Positions 42,582-51,327 of a stretch of DNA of 64,000 nt are shown one piece after another. Below the pieces are notes generated by a model. The model was not told the DNA's origin, did no database searches, and saw nothing but the letters and a program-made list of their open reading frames with translations. The DNA comes from an uncultured Bacteroidales bacterium. Its GTDB lineage: Bacteria > Bacteroidota > Bacteroidia > Bacteroidales > F082. Every line of letters begins with the position of its first letter. The stretch's first letter is position 1. The stretch lies in the NCBI GenBank assembly GCA_905234645.1, contig CAJOIS010000008.1, forward strand, positions 1 to 64,000, in the 5' to 3' direction. The translations under genes were made by a program, and so were the position numbers.

Positions 42582-44522
42582 TCAACGTTTCTTTTGTTGT
42601 TGCTGCAGCTTGGCCTGTTGCTTCTGGGCCTCTTCGAGACGCTTCATGAAGTTAGATTTCTTCTGCGGCTTCTTCTTGTTGGCCTCGATGGTGGCGCGGA
42701 CCTTGTCCTCGTTGATCATCTTACGGAAGATGAACATCTGGATGAAGGTGATGATGTTGACCAGCATGTAGTAATAGCTCAAGCCCGAAGAATAGTTGTT
42801 GAAGATTCCGAAGAACATGATAGGCATGAGGTACATCATCCATTTCATGGGCTTCATCTGCGGGTTGCTCGAATAGTCCATCTGCTTGTTGTTCACATAG
42901 GTATATATGAAAGTCGTGATGGTCATCAGAAGGGTGAACAAGCTGAGGTGGTCCATGCCGAGGAATTTCGGGAACTCGATGATGCTATCGTAAGTCGAGA
43001 GGTCGTCGGCCCAAAGGAAAGGCTGCTGACGTAATTCGATACTGGCGGGGAAGAAACGGAAGATGGCGATAAGGATGGGGAACTGCAGCAAGGCAGGCAG
43101 ACAGCCCGAAGCGGGGCTCACGCCGGCTTGCTTCTGCAAGTTCAGCACCGCCTGTTGTTTCTTCATGGCGTCCTCCTCCTTGGGGTATTTCTCATTGATA
43201 GCTTGCATCTCAGGCTTCAACACGCGGGTGATGGCCGACGACTTGTAAGACTTGAACGCCAAGGGGAAGAGCAAGGTCTTGATGAGAATGGTCAGAATCA
43301 GAATGACAATGCCATAGTTCCAGCCGTAGCTGCTCAGCCAGTTGAACACAGCGATGACGCCATAGTTGATCCATCGGATCAGGAAGAAGTTACCCAAGTT
43401 GATCTGGTCCTGCAAACCAATGCCATAGCTGCGCAAGGTCTTGAAATGGTTGGGGCCGAAATACAACTGCATTGGGATGACGTTGGTCTCGGCAGTGATG
43501 TCGTATGGCACTTCGATATTGGCCGACATCGACTTGAAGTAACGAGGATTGTCGGAATTGCGTGTCTTCGTTGCCATCTTGGCGTTCTCGAACTCCTCCT
43601 TGGCCACAATCACATTGCAGAAGAAACGCTGTTTGAATGACACCCATTTCAGCTTGTTGTTGACAACCTGTTCGCTATCCTTCTGTTCGTTGAGATGATC
43701 CACATCCTTGTCGGTCAGCGACTTGTAGTATACCGACTCACCAGCGAAGCGGTCGGTGCTCTTTTCCTGTTTCAGGAGGTCGACTTCCCAATCCAGGCTC
43801 ATGTAATCGGCATTGGAGGCAATCACATCCTTCAGTCCCACCGTGCGTATGTCGAAGTCCATCATGTAGTTGTCGTAACGGATGGTGTAGACATACTCCA
43901 AATACTTATCCGCCTCCGAGGTAGGCATACGCATGGCAAACACAATGCTATCCCCTTCTGCCACCATCATGTCACCACCTGCATAAGGCTGACCATTCAT
44001 ATAGGGTTGGAAATAGAACTGCGAGGTGTTGACGATGCGGTTTTGGGCGAAAAACGACAAGTCAAATTTCGCCGTCTCAGGATCGAAAGAAATCAGCGGC
44101 AGCGAGTCGTAGGTCTTGTAATCTTTCAGCTCCACGTTCTTCAAGAAACCACCCTTGCTGGTGAAAGTCAGCTTCTGAAGCTTGTTCTCGATGGTCCACG
44201 TCTGTTCGGCACCTTCCGAGGCGACGGCGAAAATGCCGTATTTGTCGCGAAGGGCGTTTTGCTGCAACTGAGCCAAACCCAAGGAATCGAGGCCTGCCAA
44301 TTGAGCTGTGTCGGCTTGCAGAGATGCCAGTTGGGCTTCGGCTTGCAGTTCTGCCTGTCGCAAAGAATCTGCCGCCATCTGCTCCATGCGCGCCCGACGG
44401 ATAGAATCCTGAATACGCTGTTGCTCAGCGATTTGTTCCTTTGACGGACTCATAAAGTACATCCAGCCAAAGAGGATGGCAGCGATGAGAATGAAACCAA
44501 TTAAAGTGTTTTTATTGTTCAT
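42582..44522 (-). CDS. yidC: Membrane protein insertase YidC
   Basis: 646 aa. An N-terminal membrane anchor (IGFILIAAILFGWMYF) is followed by a large periplasmic beta domain (70-360) and the conserved five-span insertase core (GVSPASGCLPALLQFPILIA, then the KPMKWMMYLMPIMFFGIFNNY block) and a basic C-terminal tail. YidC inserts proteins into the inner membrane with or without SecYEG. It is a single gene, with a -7 box at 44549-44556 and the gap terminator just upstream. Confidence 0.96.
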   Translation of the reverse strand: MNNKNTLIGFILIAAILFGWMYFMSPSKEQIAEQQRIQDSIRRARMEQMAADSLRQAELQAEAQLASLQADTAQLAGLDSLGLAQLQQNALRDKYGIFAVASEGAEQTWTIENKLQKLTFTSKGGFLKNVELKDYKTYDSLPLISFDPETAKFDLSFFAQNRIVNTSQFYFQPYMNGQPYAGGDMMVAEGDSIVFAMRMPTSEADKYLEYVYTIRYDNYMMDFDIRTVGLKDVIASNADYMSLDWEVDLLKQEKSTDRFAGESVYYKSLTDKDVDHLNEQKDSEQVVNNKLKWVSFKQRFFCNVIVAKEEFENAKMATKTRNSDNPRYFKSMSANIEVPYDITAETNVIPMQLYFGPNHFKTLRSYGIGLQDQINLGNFFLIRWINYGVIAVFNWLSSYGWNYGIVILILTILIKTLLFPLAFKSYKSSAITRVLKPEMQAINEKYPKEEDAMKKQQAVLNLQKQAGVSPASGCLPALLQFPILIAIFRFFPASIELRQQPFLWADDLSTYDSIIEFPKFLGMDHLSLFTLLMTITTFIYTYVNNKQMDYSSNPQMKPMKWMMYLMPIMFFGIFNNYSSGLSYYYMLVNIITFIQMFIFRKMINEDKVRATIEANKKKPQKKSNFMKRLEEAQKQQAKLQQQQKKR

Positions 44523-44548
44523 TATGCTTTAGTTTTCGTATAAGGCGG

Positions 44549-44556
44549 CAAAAATA
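44549..44556 (-). promoter_or_regulatory. -7 box (TATTTTTG) for yidC
   Basis: Minus-strand TATTTTTG 27 bp before the yidC start codon, immediately downstream of the gap terminator. Confidence 0.5.
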
Positions 44557-44557
44557 C

Positions 44558-44587
44558 AAAAAAAAGTGTCCCGCAGGACACTTTTTT
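44558..44587 (-). terminator. Intrinsic terminator after gap
   Basis: Stem GTGTCC / GGACAC with 4-base loop, extended by A and T runs on both sides. It lies between the gap stop (44624) and yidC, so it separates the two leftward genes. Confidence 0.85.
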
Positions 44588-44623
44588 CGACGAATACTAA
44601 TTAAAGTGTTGTAAACCAAGTAA

Positions 44624-46078
44624 TTAGTAATACCTATAACTCTTCACCTGGCCGATGTGGCGGGCGAGGCGGACCACCTGGTTGCTGTAGCCGAACTCAT
44701 TGTCGTACCACAGATACAGGATTACGGTCTTGCCGTCTTCGCTGACCTTAGTGGCAGGAGCGTCGAAGATACAGGCGCAGCTGTCGCCGATGCCGTCACT
44801 CGAGACGAATTCGGTGTTGTTGCTGAAGCGGATCTGCTCGATGAGGTTGCCCTCCAAGCAGGCCTTGCGGAAGGCTTCGTTCACTTCTTCGACAGTGGTC
44901 TCGCGCTCAAGGTCGAGGGCGAGGACCGCCAAGGAGACATCAGGTGTAGGCACACGCACGGCATTGCTCGTCAGCTTGCCCTTCAGTTCAGGGATGGCCT
45001 TGGCAGCAGCCTTGCCGGCACCCGTCTCGGTGATGACCATGTTCAACGGGGCCGAACGACCACGACGCTCTTTCTTGTGGTAGTTGTCCAGCAGGTTCTG
45101 GTCATTGGTGTAGCTGTGGATGGTCTCGATGTGGCCCTTCACGATGCCGAAGTTCTTCAGCATAACTTCAAGGCCAGGCACGATGGCATTAGTGGTGCAG
45201 CTGGCTGCCGAGAAGATAGTCTCGTTGTCAAGGTCGAGCGTATCTTGATTGACGCCATAGACCACATTCGGGATGTCACCCTTGCCAGGAGCGGTAAGCA
45301 ACACCTTGGCCACACCCTTTGCCTGTAGGTGGCGGGCCAATGACTCACGGTCACGGAAGGCACCCGTGTTGTCGATCAACAAAGCATCGTTGATGCCATA
45401 TTGCGTGTAGTCGAGATCCTCGGGGTTCTTGGATTCAAGGAAGAGTATCTTCTGGCCGTTGACCATCATGGCGTTCTCGCCTTCGATAGGCGTGCACACA
45501 CCATGGAAGTAGCGGTGTACCGAGTCCGTACGGAACAGGTTGATACGCTTAGCGATGTCCTCAGGTGAGTTCTTGCGTGTGACGATGGCACGTACGCGGA
45601 GAGCATCTCCCCTACCCGCCATCTCCGTCATCTCACGACAGAGGATACGACCGATACGACCGAAACCGTAAAGGATGACATCCTGCACCTTGCTGCTGCG
45701 CGGGTTGGCATCGATGATATAGCTGAGTTTGTCGCGAACAAATGCAGTCACATTGTTGTTATACTTTTCTTTTTCATCCGTCCACTCCGAGTTGAGACGA
45801 CCGAGGTCAATACGGGCGGGGGCAAGGTTCTCAGCAAGAAGTGCCTTTGCGATAAGCAGCGAATCTTGCACGCGGACAGGCTTGCCCAACACATTTGCGG
45901 CACGGAGGTGCTTGTTCAGGATCTTACCCGAACCACGGTTGACCAACAATGAGCGGAGCATAATCAGCTCGACTGACTTGTCGTACCAAAGTCTGCCGAC
46001 GATGTTGATGAGCTCGTTGGCGGCTTTTTCATTTTCATTCCATGCCTTCAATGAGGCTTCGAAATTGTCGTTGTTCAT
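44624..46078 (-). CDS. gap: Glyceraldehyde-3-phosphate dehydrogenase, long form
   Basis: 484 aa; classical GAPDH is about 330, and the extra 130 residues are N-terminal helices, as in many Bacteroidota. The Rossmann start VILYGFGRIGRILCREM is followed by the catalytic-cysteine motif ASCTTNAI and the substrate-binding region RVPTPDVSLAVL. It oxidises glyceraldehyde 3-phosphate in glycolysis, with NAD as the likely cofactor. It is divergent from cyuA and ends at the terminator at 44558-44587. Confidence 0.93.
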   Translation of the reverse strand: MNNDNFEASLKAWNENEKAANELINIVGRLWYDKSVELIMLRSLLVNRGSGKILNKHLRAANVLGKPVRVQDSLLIAKALLAENLAPARIDLGRLNSEWTDEKEKYNNNVTAFVRDKLSYIIDANPRSSKVQDVILYGFGRIGRILCREMTEMAGRGDALRVRAIVTRKNSPEDIAKRINLFRTDSVHRYFHGVCTPIEGENAMMVNGQKILFLESKNPEDLDYTQYGINDALLIDNTGAFRDRESLARHLQAKGVAKVLLTAPGKGDIPNVVYGVNQDTLDLDNETIFSAASCTTNAIVPGLEVMLKNFGIVKGHIETIHSYTNDQNLLDNYHKKERRGRSAPLNMVITETGAGKAAAKAIPELKGKLTSNAVRVPTPDVSLAVLALDLERETTVEEVNEAFRKACLEGNLIEQIRFSNNTEFVSSDGIGDSCACIFDAPATKVSEDGKTVILYLWYDNEFGYSNQVVRLARHIGQVKSYRYY

Positions 46079-46175
46079 ACTTGTAATTTTTATTCCACAT
46101 TTAGTTTAAGTGTCTATAATTTGGGCAAAGTTAGGCATTATTTTTATCCAAACAAACGAAAAAGGACTTTTTTTG

Positions 46176-46183
46176 TATTTTTG
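46176..46183 (+). promoter_or_regulatory. -7 box (TATTTTTG) for cyuA
   Basis: TATTTTTG, 19 bp before the ATG at 46203. Confidence 0.5.
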
Positions 46184-46202
46184 CCGAAAATTAAAACCTG
46201 CG

Positions 46203-47474
46203 ATGGAAAAAAGCGACTGTCTGTACGATGCCTATCTGAGCATCTTGAAGGAAGAACTTGTACCTGCCATGGGCTGCACCGAGCCGATTTGTCTGGCATA
46301 CGCTGCCGCCAAAGCCCACGAAATTTTGGGCACCATGCCGAAACGCGTTGAAATCAAAGCCAGCGGCAACATCATCAAAAACGTGAAAAGTGTCATCGTG
46401 CCCAACACCAAGGGCATGAAAGGCCTAAAGGCCTCCGTGGCAGCGGGTATCGTTGCCGGCAACCCCAAGAAAGCCCTTGAGGTCATAGCCGAGGTCACGC
46501 CAGAGCAGAAAAAGGCCATCGCCGACTTCCTCGACACCACACTAATGACCATCGTGCCGTTGAATGTCATCGCGCAACTCGACGTGACGGTCACCTTATA
46601 TAATGAAGAGCACTCTTCCAGCGTCCGCATTGCGGGTTTTCACACCAACATTGTGAAGATGGAAAAGGATGGCGAGGTGCTGTTCGACTCAGGCTATGCC
46701 GAGACGGGCGCCACCAAGCTCACCGACCGCAGTTGCCTCAGTATGAAGGACATCTACGACTTCGCCAACACGGTGGACATCGAAGACCTCAAGCCCATCA
46801 TCAAGCCGCAAATTGAATGCAACAAGGCCATCTCGCAGGAAGGCCTGAAGAACAACTGGGGTGCCAACATCGGCAGCACCATTATGAGCTTTGGAACGGA
46901 TGTGCGCATCAAAGCCCGTGCCTGGGCGGCAGCGGGTTCCGACGCCCGCATGAGCGGATGCGAGATGCCCGTCATCATCAACTCGGGCAGCGGCAACCAA
47001 GGCATGACGGTCAGCCTGCCCATCCTCGCCTACGCCGAGGAATACGGCATCGATGAGGAACGCACGATACGTGCCTTGGCGCTCTCCAACCTCGTCGCCA
47101 TCCACCAGAAGACCGGCATCGGTAGGCTCTCGGCTTACTGCGGCGCCGTCAGCGCCGGCTGTGCCTCGGGCTGCGGCATCGCCTACCTCCTCAACGAGCC
47201 TTTGAACATCATCGAGCACACCCTTGAAAATGCACTCGGCATGGCCGCCGGCATCGTCTGCGACGGCGCCAAGCCTTCTTGTGCCGGCAAGATCGCCCTC
47301 TCTGTGGAGGCAGGCATCCTCGGCTACGAGATGAGCAAACAGGGCTGTAACCTCCTCGGTGGCGACGGCATCATCGGCAAGGACGTCGAAGAGACCATCG
47401 ACCACATCGGCTGCCTCGGCCGTTTGGGAATGAAAGAGACGGATGTGGAGATTTTGAAGATTATGGTGGAATAA
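46203..47474 (+). CDS. cyuA: L-cysteine desulfidase / UPF0597 family (CyuA/YhaM)
   Basis: 423 aa from ATG at 46203 (MEKSDCLYDAYLSILKEELV); earlier in-frame starts precede the promoter box. The family block ELVPAMGCTEPICLAYAAAKA and the C-terminal cysteine cluster (CGAVSAGCASGCG, CDGAKPSCAGK) give an iron-sulfur cluster site. CyuA cleaves L-cysteine to pyruvate, ammonia and sulfide in anaerobes. It is often annotated as serine dehydratase alpha family, so the exact substrate is a reasonable inference rather than certain. Confidence 0.85.
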   Translation: MEKSDCLYDAYLSILKEELVPAMGCTEPICLAYAAAKAHEILGTMPKRVEIKASGNIIKNVKSVIVPNTKGMKGLKASVAAGIVAGNPKKALEVIAEVTPEQKKAIADFLDTTLMTIVPLNVIAQLDVTVTLYNEEHSSSVRIAGFHTNIVKMEKDGEVLFDSGYAETGATKLTDRSCLSMKDIYDFANTVDIEDLKPIIKPQIECNKAISQEGLKNNWGANIGSTIMSFGTDVRIKARAWAAAGSDARMSGCEMPVIINSGSGNQGMTVSLPILAYAEEYGIDEERTIRALALSNLVAIHQKTGIGRLSAYCGAVSAGCASGCGIAYLLNEPLNIIEHTLENALGMAAGIVCDGAKPSCAGKIALSVEAGILGYEMSKQGCNLLGGDGIIGKDVEETIDHIGCLGRLGMKETDVEILKIMVE

Positions 47475-47541
47475 TCGTTTATTCCCATTTATCCGATTTT
47501 TCATTTCGACAATTATTAAATAACAATAACGAATCGTATTT

Positions 47542-47620
47542 GTAGGGGCGCACCCGCGTGTACGCCCTGAATAACGGATACGCACATATCAAATGGGCGG
47601 ACACATGGGTCCGCCCCTAC
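47542..47620. repeat. 79-bp REP-like element, copy 1 (family 1)
   Basis: Begins GTAGGGGCGCACCCGCGTG and ends CATGGGTCCGCCCCTAC, so the outer ends are inverted. It lies 58 bp before copy 2. Between cyuA and the mrr gene (47475-47774) nothing else was seen. Confidence 0.85.
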
Positions 47621-47677
47621 AATTCGAACATAAATCGACAATCGATTCCGTCATCATACAATGTCGGATTGCGCCGT

Positions 47678-47756
47678 GTAGGGGCGCACCTGCGTGTGCG
47701 CCCTATATAACGGACACGCACAATTAAAAAGGGCGCACACATGGGTGCGCCCCTAC
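47678..47756. repeat. 79-bp REP-like element, copy 2 (family 1)
   Basis: The same length and orientation as copy 1, with several base changes that keep the ends complementary (GTAGGGGCGCACC and GGGTGCGCCCCTAC). Compensating changes suggest selection on the hairpin. Confidence 0.85.
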
Positions 47757-47774
47757 ATTATTCTCGATTAATAT

Positions 47775-48674
47775 TCATTCGTTGTTTCCCAAAAACGAGA
47801 TCCGTTTCAACGGCAACATGTTTTTGTCGTCATCGCTCATTTTGTCGTAATAATTCTGCCACATCTCGATGAATTCGTCGCCGTCTATCAGGCGAATAAA
47901 TTCACGGGAACTGGCCGCTGTATTCTTCGCATCGGGTGAATAGGTTCCCGAGGTGACAAAGAGGGCAATGTCACCTGAACGAAGAATGCCCAACAAGGCA
48001 CGAATATCGGAAGCGCCGATGACCGCTTCTGGTCTGTGTTTGACCTGCACCTTGATACGAGGGGTCTGGGCTCCCAACGGATCAACATAGGCGACCACAT
48101 CCACACCACCATCCTTCCCCTTCGGCGCCACCGACTGGATATAATAACCCATCGCCTTGAGGAGAGCAGCCACCATGTCTTGGAATTCGTAAGGATTCTT
48201 GCTACGTATATAATCTCGAATGCCATTGTTAGCATGTTCTTCGAGGTTTTCAAGTTCTATAATGGTTTCCTTAACAGAATCTGAAGTCTCCTCTGAAACA
48301 CTGGCAGGCATATCACGCTTGCCCTCTTTTGAGGCGTTCCACGCACGATATTGTTGTTCTGCTTCATCATGCATCTTTTCAGCTCCTAGTTTTAATACCT
48401 TCTCCCCTTCGGGAGTAATAGTCCAATGCCCTTTCTTTTTTACAAGATAACCAGCTTTTACATAGTCTACAGAAGAAAAGTACATAATACTTTGCCACCG
48501 TATATTACCCGTATTCTCAAGAACTTCTCTCTCCCAATCGGACAGTTCAACCGTTTTTTCGATTTCTACCGTAAGATCACGGATAGCCATACTACCTCCA
48601 TTCTTGGAGAGGATGCTCATTGCTGCATACATAGTTTTGGCCGCAGTCTGATAAGATTTCGATCTTGTTTTCAT
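47775..48674 (-). CDS. Mrr-type restriction endonuclease (type IV)
   Basis: 299 aa. An N-terminal winged-helix-like domain (1-95: MYAAMSILSKNGGSMAIRDL, GYLVKKKGHWTITPEGEKVL) is followed by an Mrr catalytic domain: E164 (YEFQDMV), D192 (GGVDVVAYVD) and Q210-V-K212 (KVQVKHRP). This is the classical D, QxK core. Mrr enzymes cut modified DNA. It is not linked to a methylase here, as expected for type IV. It stands alone with a -7 box at 48740-48747. Confidence 0.88.
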   Translation of the reverse strand: MKTRSKSYQTAAKTMYAAMSILSKNGGSMAIRDLTVEIEKTVELSDWEREVLENTGNIRWQSIMYFSSVDYVKAGYLVKKKGHWTITPEGEKVLKLGAEKMHDEAEQQYRAWNASKEGKRDMPASVSEETSDSVKETIIELENLEEHANNGIRDYIRSKNPYEFQDMVAALLKAMGYYIQSVAPKGKDGGVDVVAYVDPLGAQTPRIKVQVKHRPEAVIGASDIRALLGILRSGDIALFVTSGTYSPDAKNTAASSREFIRLIDGDEFIEMWQNYYDKMSDDDKNMLPLKRISFLGNNE

Positions 48675-48739
48675 ATTGTAGTTTGTTTTATTGCAGAATT
48701 AGCAGCTCTAAATACCTATCATATTTATTGAAACAGTTG

Positions 48740-48747
48740 CAAATATA
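48740..48747 (-). promoter_or_regulatory. -7 box (TATATTTG) for the Mrr gene
   Basis: Minus-strand TATATTTG, 66 bp before the start codon; this leaves a longer leader than the other genes here. Confidence 0.4.
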
Positions 48748-48787
48748 CAAAAAAGAATACATCGCAGAAATGCGACAGAATTTTTCT

Positions 48788-48795
48788 TATCTTTG
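48788..48795 (+). promoter_or_regulatory. -7 box (TATCTTTG) for the RAYT gene
   Basis: TATCTTTG, 20 bp before the ATG at 48816. Confidence 0.45.
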
Positions 48796-48815
48796 TCCCA
48801 AAGCAACAATAGACC

Positions 48816-49531
48816 ATGTCCCCCTACAATCCAGACATCCACCACCGCCGTTCCATTCGCTTGCCAGGTTACGATTACGCCTCGGAAGGATTGTATTTCG
48901 TTACCATGTGTGTGCAAAACCGCGAATGCCTGTTCGGCGAAATCAAAAACAATGAAATGGTTTTGAACGACGCCGGTCACATGGTGGAAAAATGGTATCA
49001 CAAAACGCAAGAAAAATTCCCCGACATTGTATGCCACGAAATGGCAATCATGCCCAACCATTTCCATTGCATTTGGGAAAACGTGGGATTGCATGGTGCG
49101 TCGGCCGTAGGGGCGGACCCATGTGTCCGCCCTGTTGAAAACGGTGATGATCATATTAATGAGGGCGCACACGCGGGTAATGAAAACGTACAAATAATTT
49201 CGGAGGGCGGACACGCGGGTAATGAAAACGTACAAATAATTTCGGAGGGCGGACACGCGGGTCCGCCCCTACAAGACACGGAATTGGGACACATACGGGG
49301 TCACCGTTGTCGATGGTGGTGCGATGGTTCAAAACCATGTCCACTAACGAATATATCCGTGGGGTAAACGAATTGGGTTGGACACCGTTCGAACGGAAAT
49401 TATGGCAACGCAATTATTACGAACACATCATCCGCGACGATGCATCGTTGCAAAACATCGCATATTATATCGAAAGCAACGCCGCCAATTGGCAGGATGA
49501 TGATTTTTTCCAACCTCCAAAAATGATTTAA
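48816..49531 (+). pseudogene. REP-associated tyrosine transposase (RAYT), frameshifted and carrying a REP element
   Basis: The N-terminal half shows the Y1/RAYT pattern: GLYFVTMCVQNRECLFGEI and the HUH-type MPNHFHCIW. A REP-like element (49107-49272) then lies in frame. The C-terminal part, VVRWFKTMSTNEYIRGVNE and KLWQRNYYEHIIRDD, continues in another frame up to 49531. The break is at the GGGG run 49297-49300: one extra G would restore GHIRGSPLS and the whole 239-aa reading. So the gene is either recently disabled by one base or affected by a base-calling error. RAYTs mobilise or maintain REP elements in the host genome. Confidence 0.85.
49107..49272 (+). repeat. REP-like element (family 1) with 42-bp tandem repeats inside the RAYT gene
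   Basis: It has the same outer ends as the 79-bp copies at 47.5 kb (GTAGGGGCGGACCC and GGGTCCGCCCCTAC). Inside are two full 42-bp units plus a partial third, encoding a 14-residue repeat (GGHAGNENVQIISE) in frame. Confidence 0.85.
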
Positions 49532-49561
49532 TCTCTTCCCTATTTGCATTCTGATTTTCCA

Positions 49562-49569
49562 TATTTTTG
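49562..49569 (+). promoter_or_regulatory. -7 box (TATTTTTG) for the GDSL hydrolase
   Basis: TATTTTTG, 18 bp before the ATG at 49588. Confidence 0.5.
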
Positions 49570-49587
49570 CCCCAAATTTTCACCCTC

Positions 49588-50262
49588 ATGAAAAAAACAG
49601 CATTCATCATCATTCTATTAGCCATGTGGTTTTCAGGCTATTCACAAGACTGGTTCCGTTTCAACGACTACAAAGCTGACAACGAACGGATTATTGCTGA
49701 AGAAGCATTTCCGGAAGTGGTGTTTATGGGCAACTCCATCACCGAGAACTGGGCCTATTTCCATCCTGAGTTCTTCACGGCCCATAACTACCTCGGCAGG
49801 GGTATCGGTGGCCAGACCTCGGCCCATATGCTGGTGCGTTTCAAGACGGATGTCATTGACCTCCATCCCAAAGCGGTGGTCATCATGGCGGGCACCAACG
49901 ACGTGGCACACAACGATTATTGGGTCGAACCGGACCAGGTAGTCAACAACGTGATCTCGATGTGCGAACTGGCTCAAGCCCATGGCATCATCCCTATTAT
50001 CAGCTCCATCACACCCTGTGCAGCCTTTGTGTGGAGACCTGAAATCAAGGACGCTGCCCAAACCATCGTTGATATCAACAAAAATCTAAAAGCCTACGCC
50101 GAAGCCAACGGCATCAAATACGTGGACTACCACTCCGCCCTCGCAGACAAGGACAATGCCTTCCCCACATCGTTTAGTGAGGACGGCTGCCACCCCAACC
50201 CAGATACCTATAATACCATGGAAGCGATGGTGCTGAAAGCAATACAAGAAGCGCTGAAATAA
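49588..50262 (+). CDS. Secreted SGNH/GDSL-family hydrolase
   Basis: 224 aa from ATG at 49588 (MKKTAFIIILLAMWFSGYSQ), a signal peptide. Block I is VVFMGNSITENW (nucleophilic serine), block II GGQTSAHMLVRF, block III MAGTNDVA and block V SEDGCHPN. All four blocks of the SGNH family are intact, so an esterase or acetylhydrolase in the periplasm is likely. It lies 9 bp before the ABC permease gene, so it may be the first gene of that operon. Confidence 0.9.
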   Translation: MKKTAFIIILLAMWFSGYSQDWFRFNDYKADNERIIAEEAFPEVVFMGNSITENWAYFHPEFFTAHNYLGRGIGGQTSAHMLVRFKTDVIDLHPKAVVIMAGTNDVAHNDYWVEPDQVVNNVISMCELAQAHGIIPIISSITPCAAFVWRPEIKDAAQTIVDINKNLKAYAEANGIKYVDYHSALADKDNAFPTSFSEDGCHPNPDTYNTMEAMVLKAIQEALK

Positions 50263-50271
50263 AGACTCCCG

Positions 50272-51327
50272 ATGACTCCCACCAGCCCTGACATAGAACG
50301 CCGCCATAAAGCCCCTATCCTACTGATCTCCATCGGAATCGTAGCGGTCGGGCTCTTGCTTTTCGTGATGAACCTGTGCTTCGGCTCGGTGTCCATCCCG
50401 ATGAAGGAGATTTGGGCGGCCGTCTTCGGCAGTGACGACGCCACCTACCGCGCCATCATATTGGACTACCGTCTGCCGCAAGCCATCACTGCCTTGCTGG
50501 CAGGCATAGGCTTATCCATCTCAGGCCTTCTGATGCAGACGCTATTCCGTAACCCCCTCGCCGACCCTTCCCTGTTAGGCATCAGCAGCGGCTCGAGCCT
50601 TGGTGTAGCCTTGGTTATTTTGTTGGGCACGGCAACGGGTCTATCTGTCAATACGCTTTCGCTATGGTCCACCTTCGGTGTCACCGTGGCGGCCTTCGTG
50701 GGTGCCTTCGCGGTACTGCTGCTCATCCTTGCCCTGAGTTCGAGGCTGCGCAGCATGGTCAGCCTAGTGCTGGTAGGCATCATGATTGCCTACATCGCCG
50801 GCTCGGTCACGGACATTTTGAAGTTCTTCAGCCAAAAAGAAGGACTGCATTCCTTCGTCATCTGGGGAATGGGTAGCTTCTCCAATGTGAGCAAGGCCCA
50901 GTTGCCTTTCTTTGCTGTTGCCGTCGTGGCAGGCACCATTGGTTCATTCCTGTTGTTCAAAACTTTGAATCTCTTGTTGCTTGGTGAACGTTATGCCGAG
51001 AACCTTGGCGTCAACATCAGGCGCAGCAGCATGCTCATCATCTTAGCCTCGGGTTTCCTCACCGCCCTTATCACGGCCTTCTGCGGTCCCATCGCTTTCC
51101 TGGGTTTGGCTGTGCCGCACATCGCGCGCTTCCTCTTCAAGAGCAGCGACCACAAGCTGCTCATCCCCGCCACGGCTTTCATCGGCATGGACCTGGCCTT
51201 GTTCTGCAACCTCATCGCACGTCTGCCCTCGTTCGAAGGCAACCTACCCATCAACTCGGTCACGGCCCTCATCGGTGCGCCTATCGTGCTGTGGGTCATT
51301 TTCCGCCGTCAAAAAGTCCTGAAATGA
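50272..51327 (+). CDS. FecCD-family ABC transporter permease
   Basis: 351 aa with about nine to ten spans. Typical FecCD stretches are LDYRLPQAITALLAGIGLSI, FRNPLADPSLLGISSGSSLG and the C-terminal FCGPIAFLGLAVPHIARFL. It carries siderophores, haem or cobalamin across the inner membrane. Its stop overlaps the start of the ATPase gene (ATGA). No substrate-binding protein or TonB receptor is nearby, so the cargo is open. Confidence 0.92.
   Translation: MTPTSPDIERRHKAPILLISIGIVAVGLLLFVMNLCFGSVSIPMKEIWAAVFGSDDATYRAIILDYRLPQAITALLAGIGLSISGLLMQTLFRNPLADPSLLGISSGSSLGVALVILLGTATGLSVNTLSLWSTFGVTVAAFVGAFAVLLLILALSSRLRSMVSLVLVGIMIAYIAGSVTDILKFFSQKEGLHSFVIWGMGSFSNVSKAQLPFFAVAVVAGTIGSFLLFKTLNLLLLGERYAENLGVNIRRSSMLIILASGFLTALITAFCGPIAFLGLAVPHIARFLFKSSDHKLLIPATAFIGMDLALFCNLIARLPSFEGNLPINSVTALIGAPIVLWVIFRRQKVLK

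Noticed and set aside
48816-49531. Insertion sequence with terminal inverted repeats
   Set aside because: The transposase is of the RAYT type, which has no IS ends; no flanking inverted repeats or target duplications were seen.
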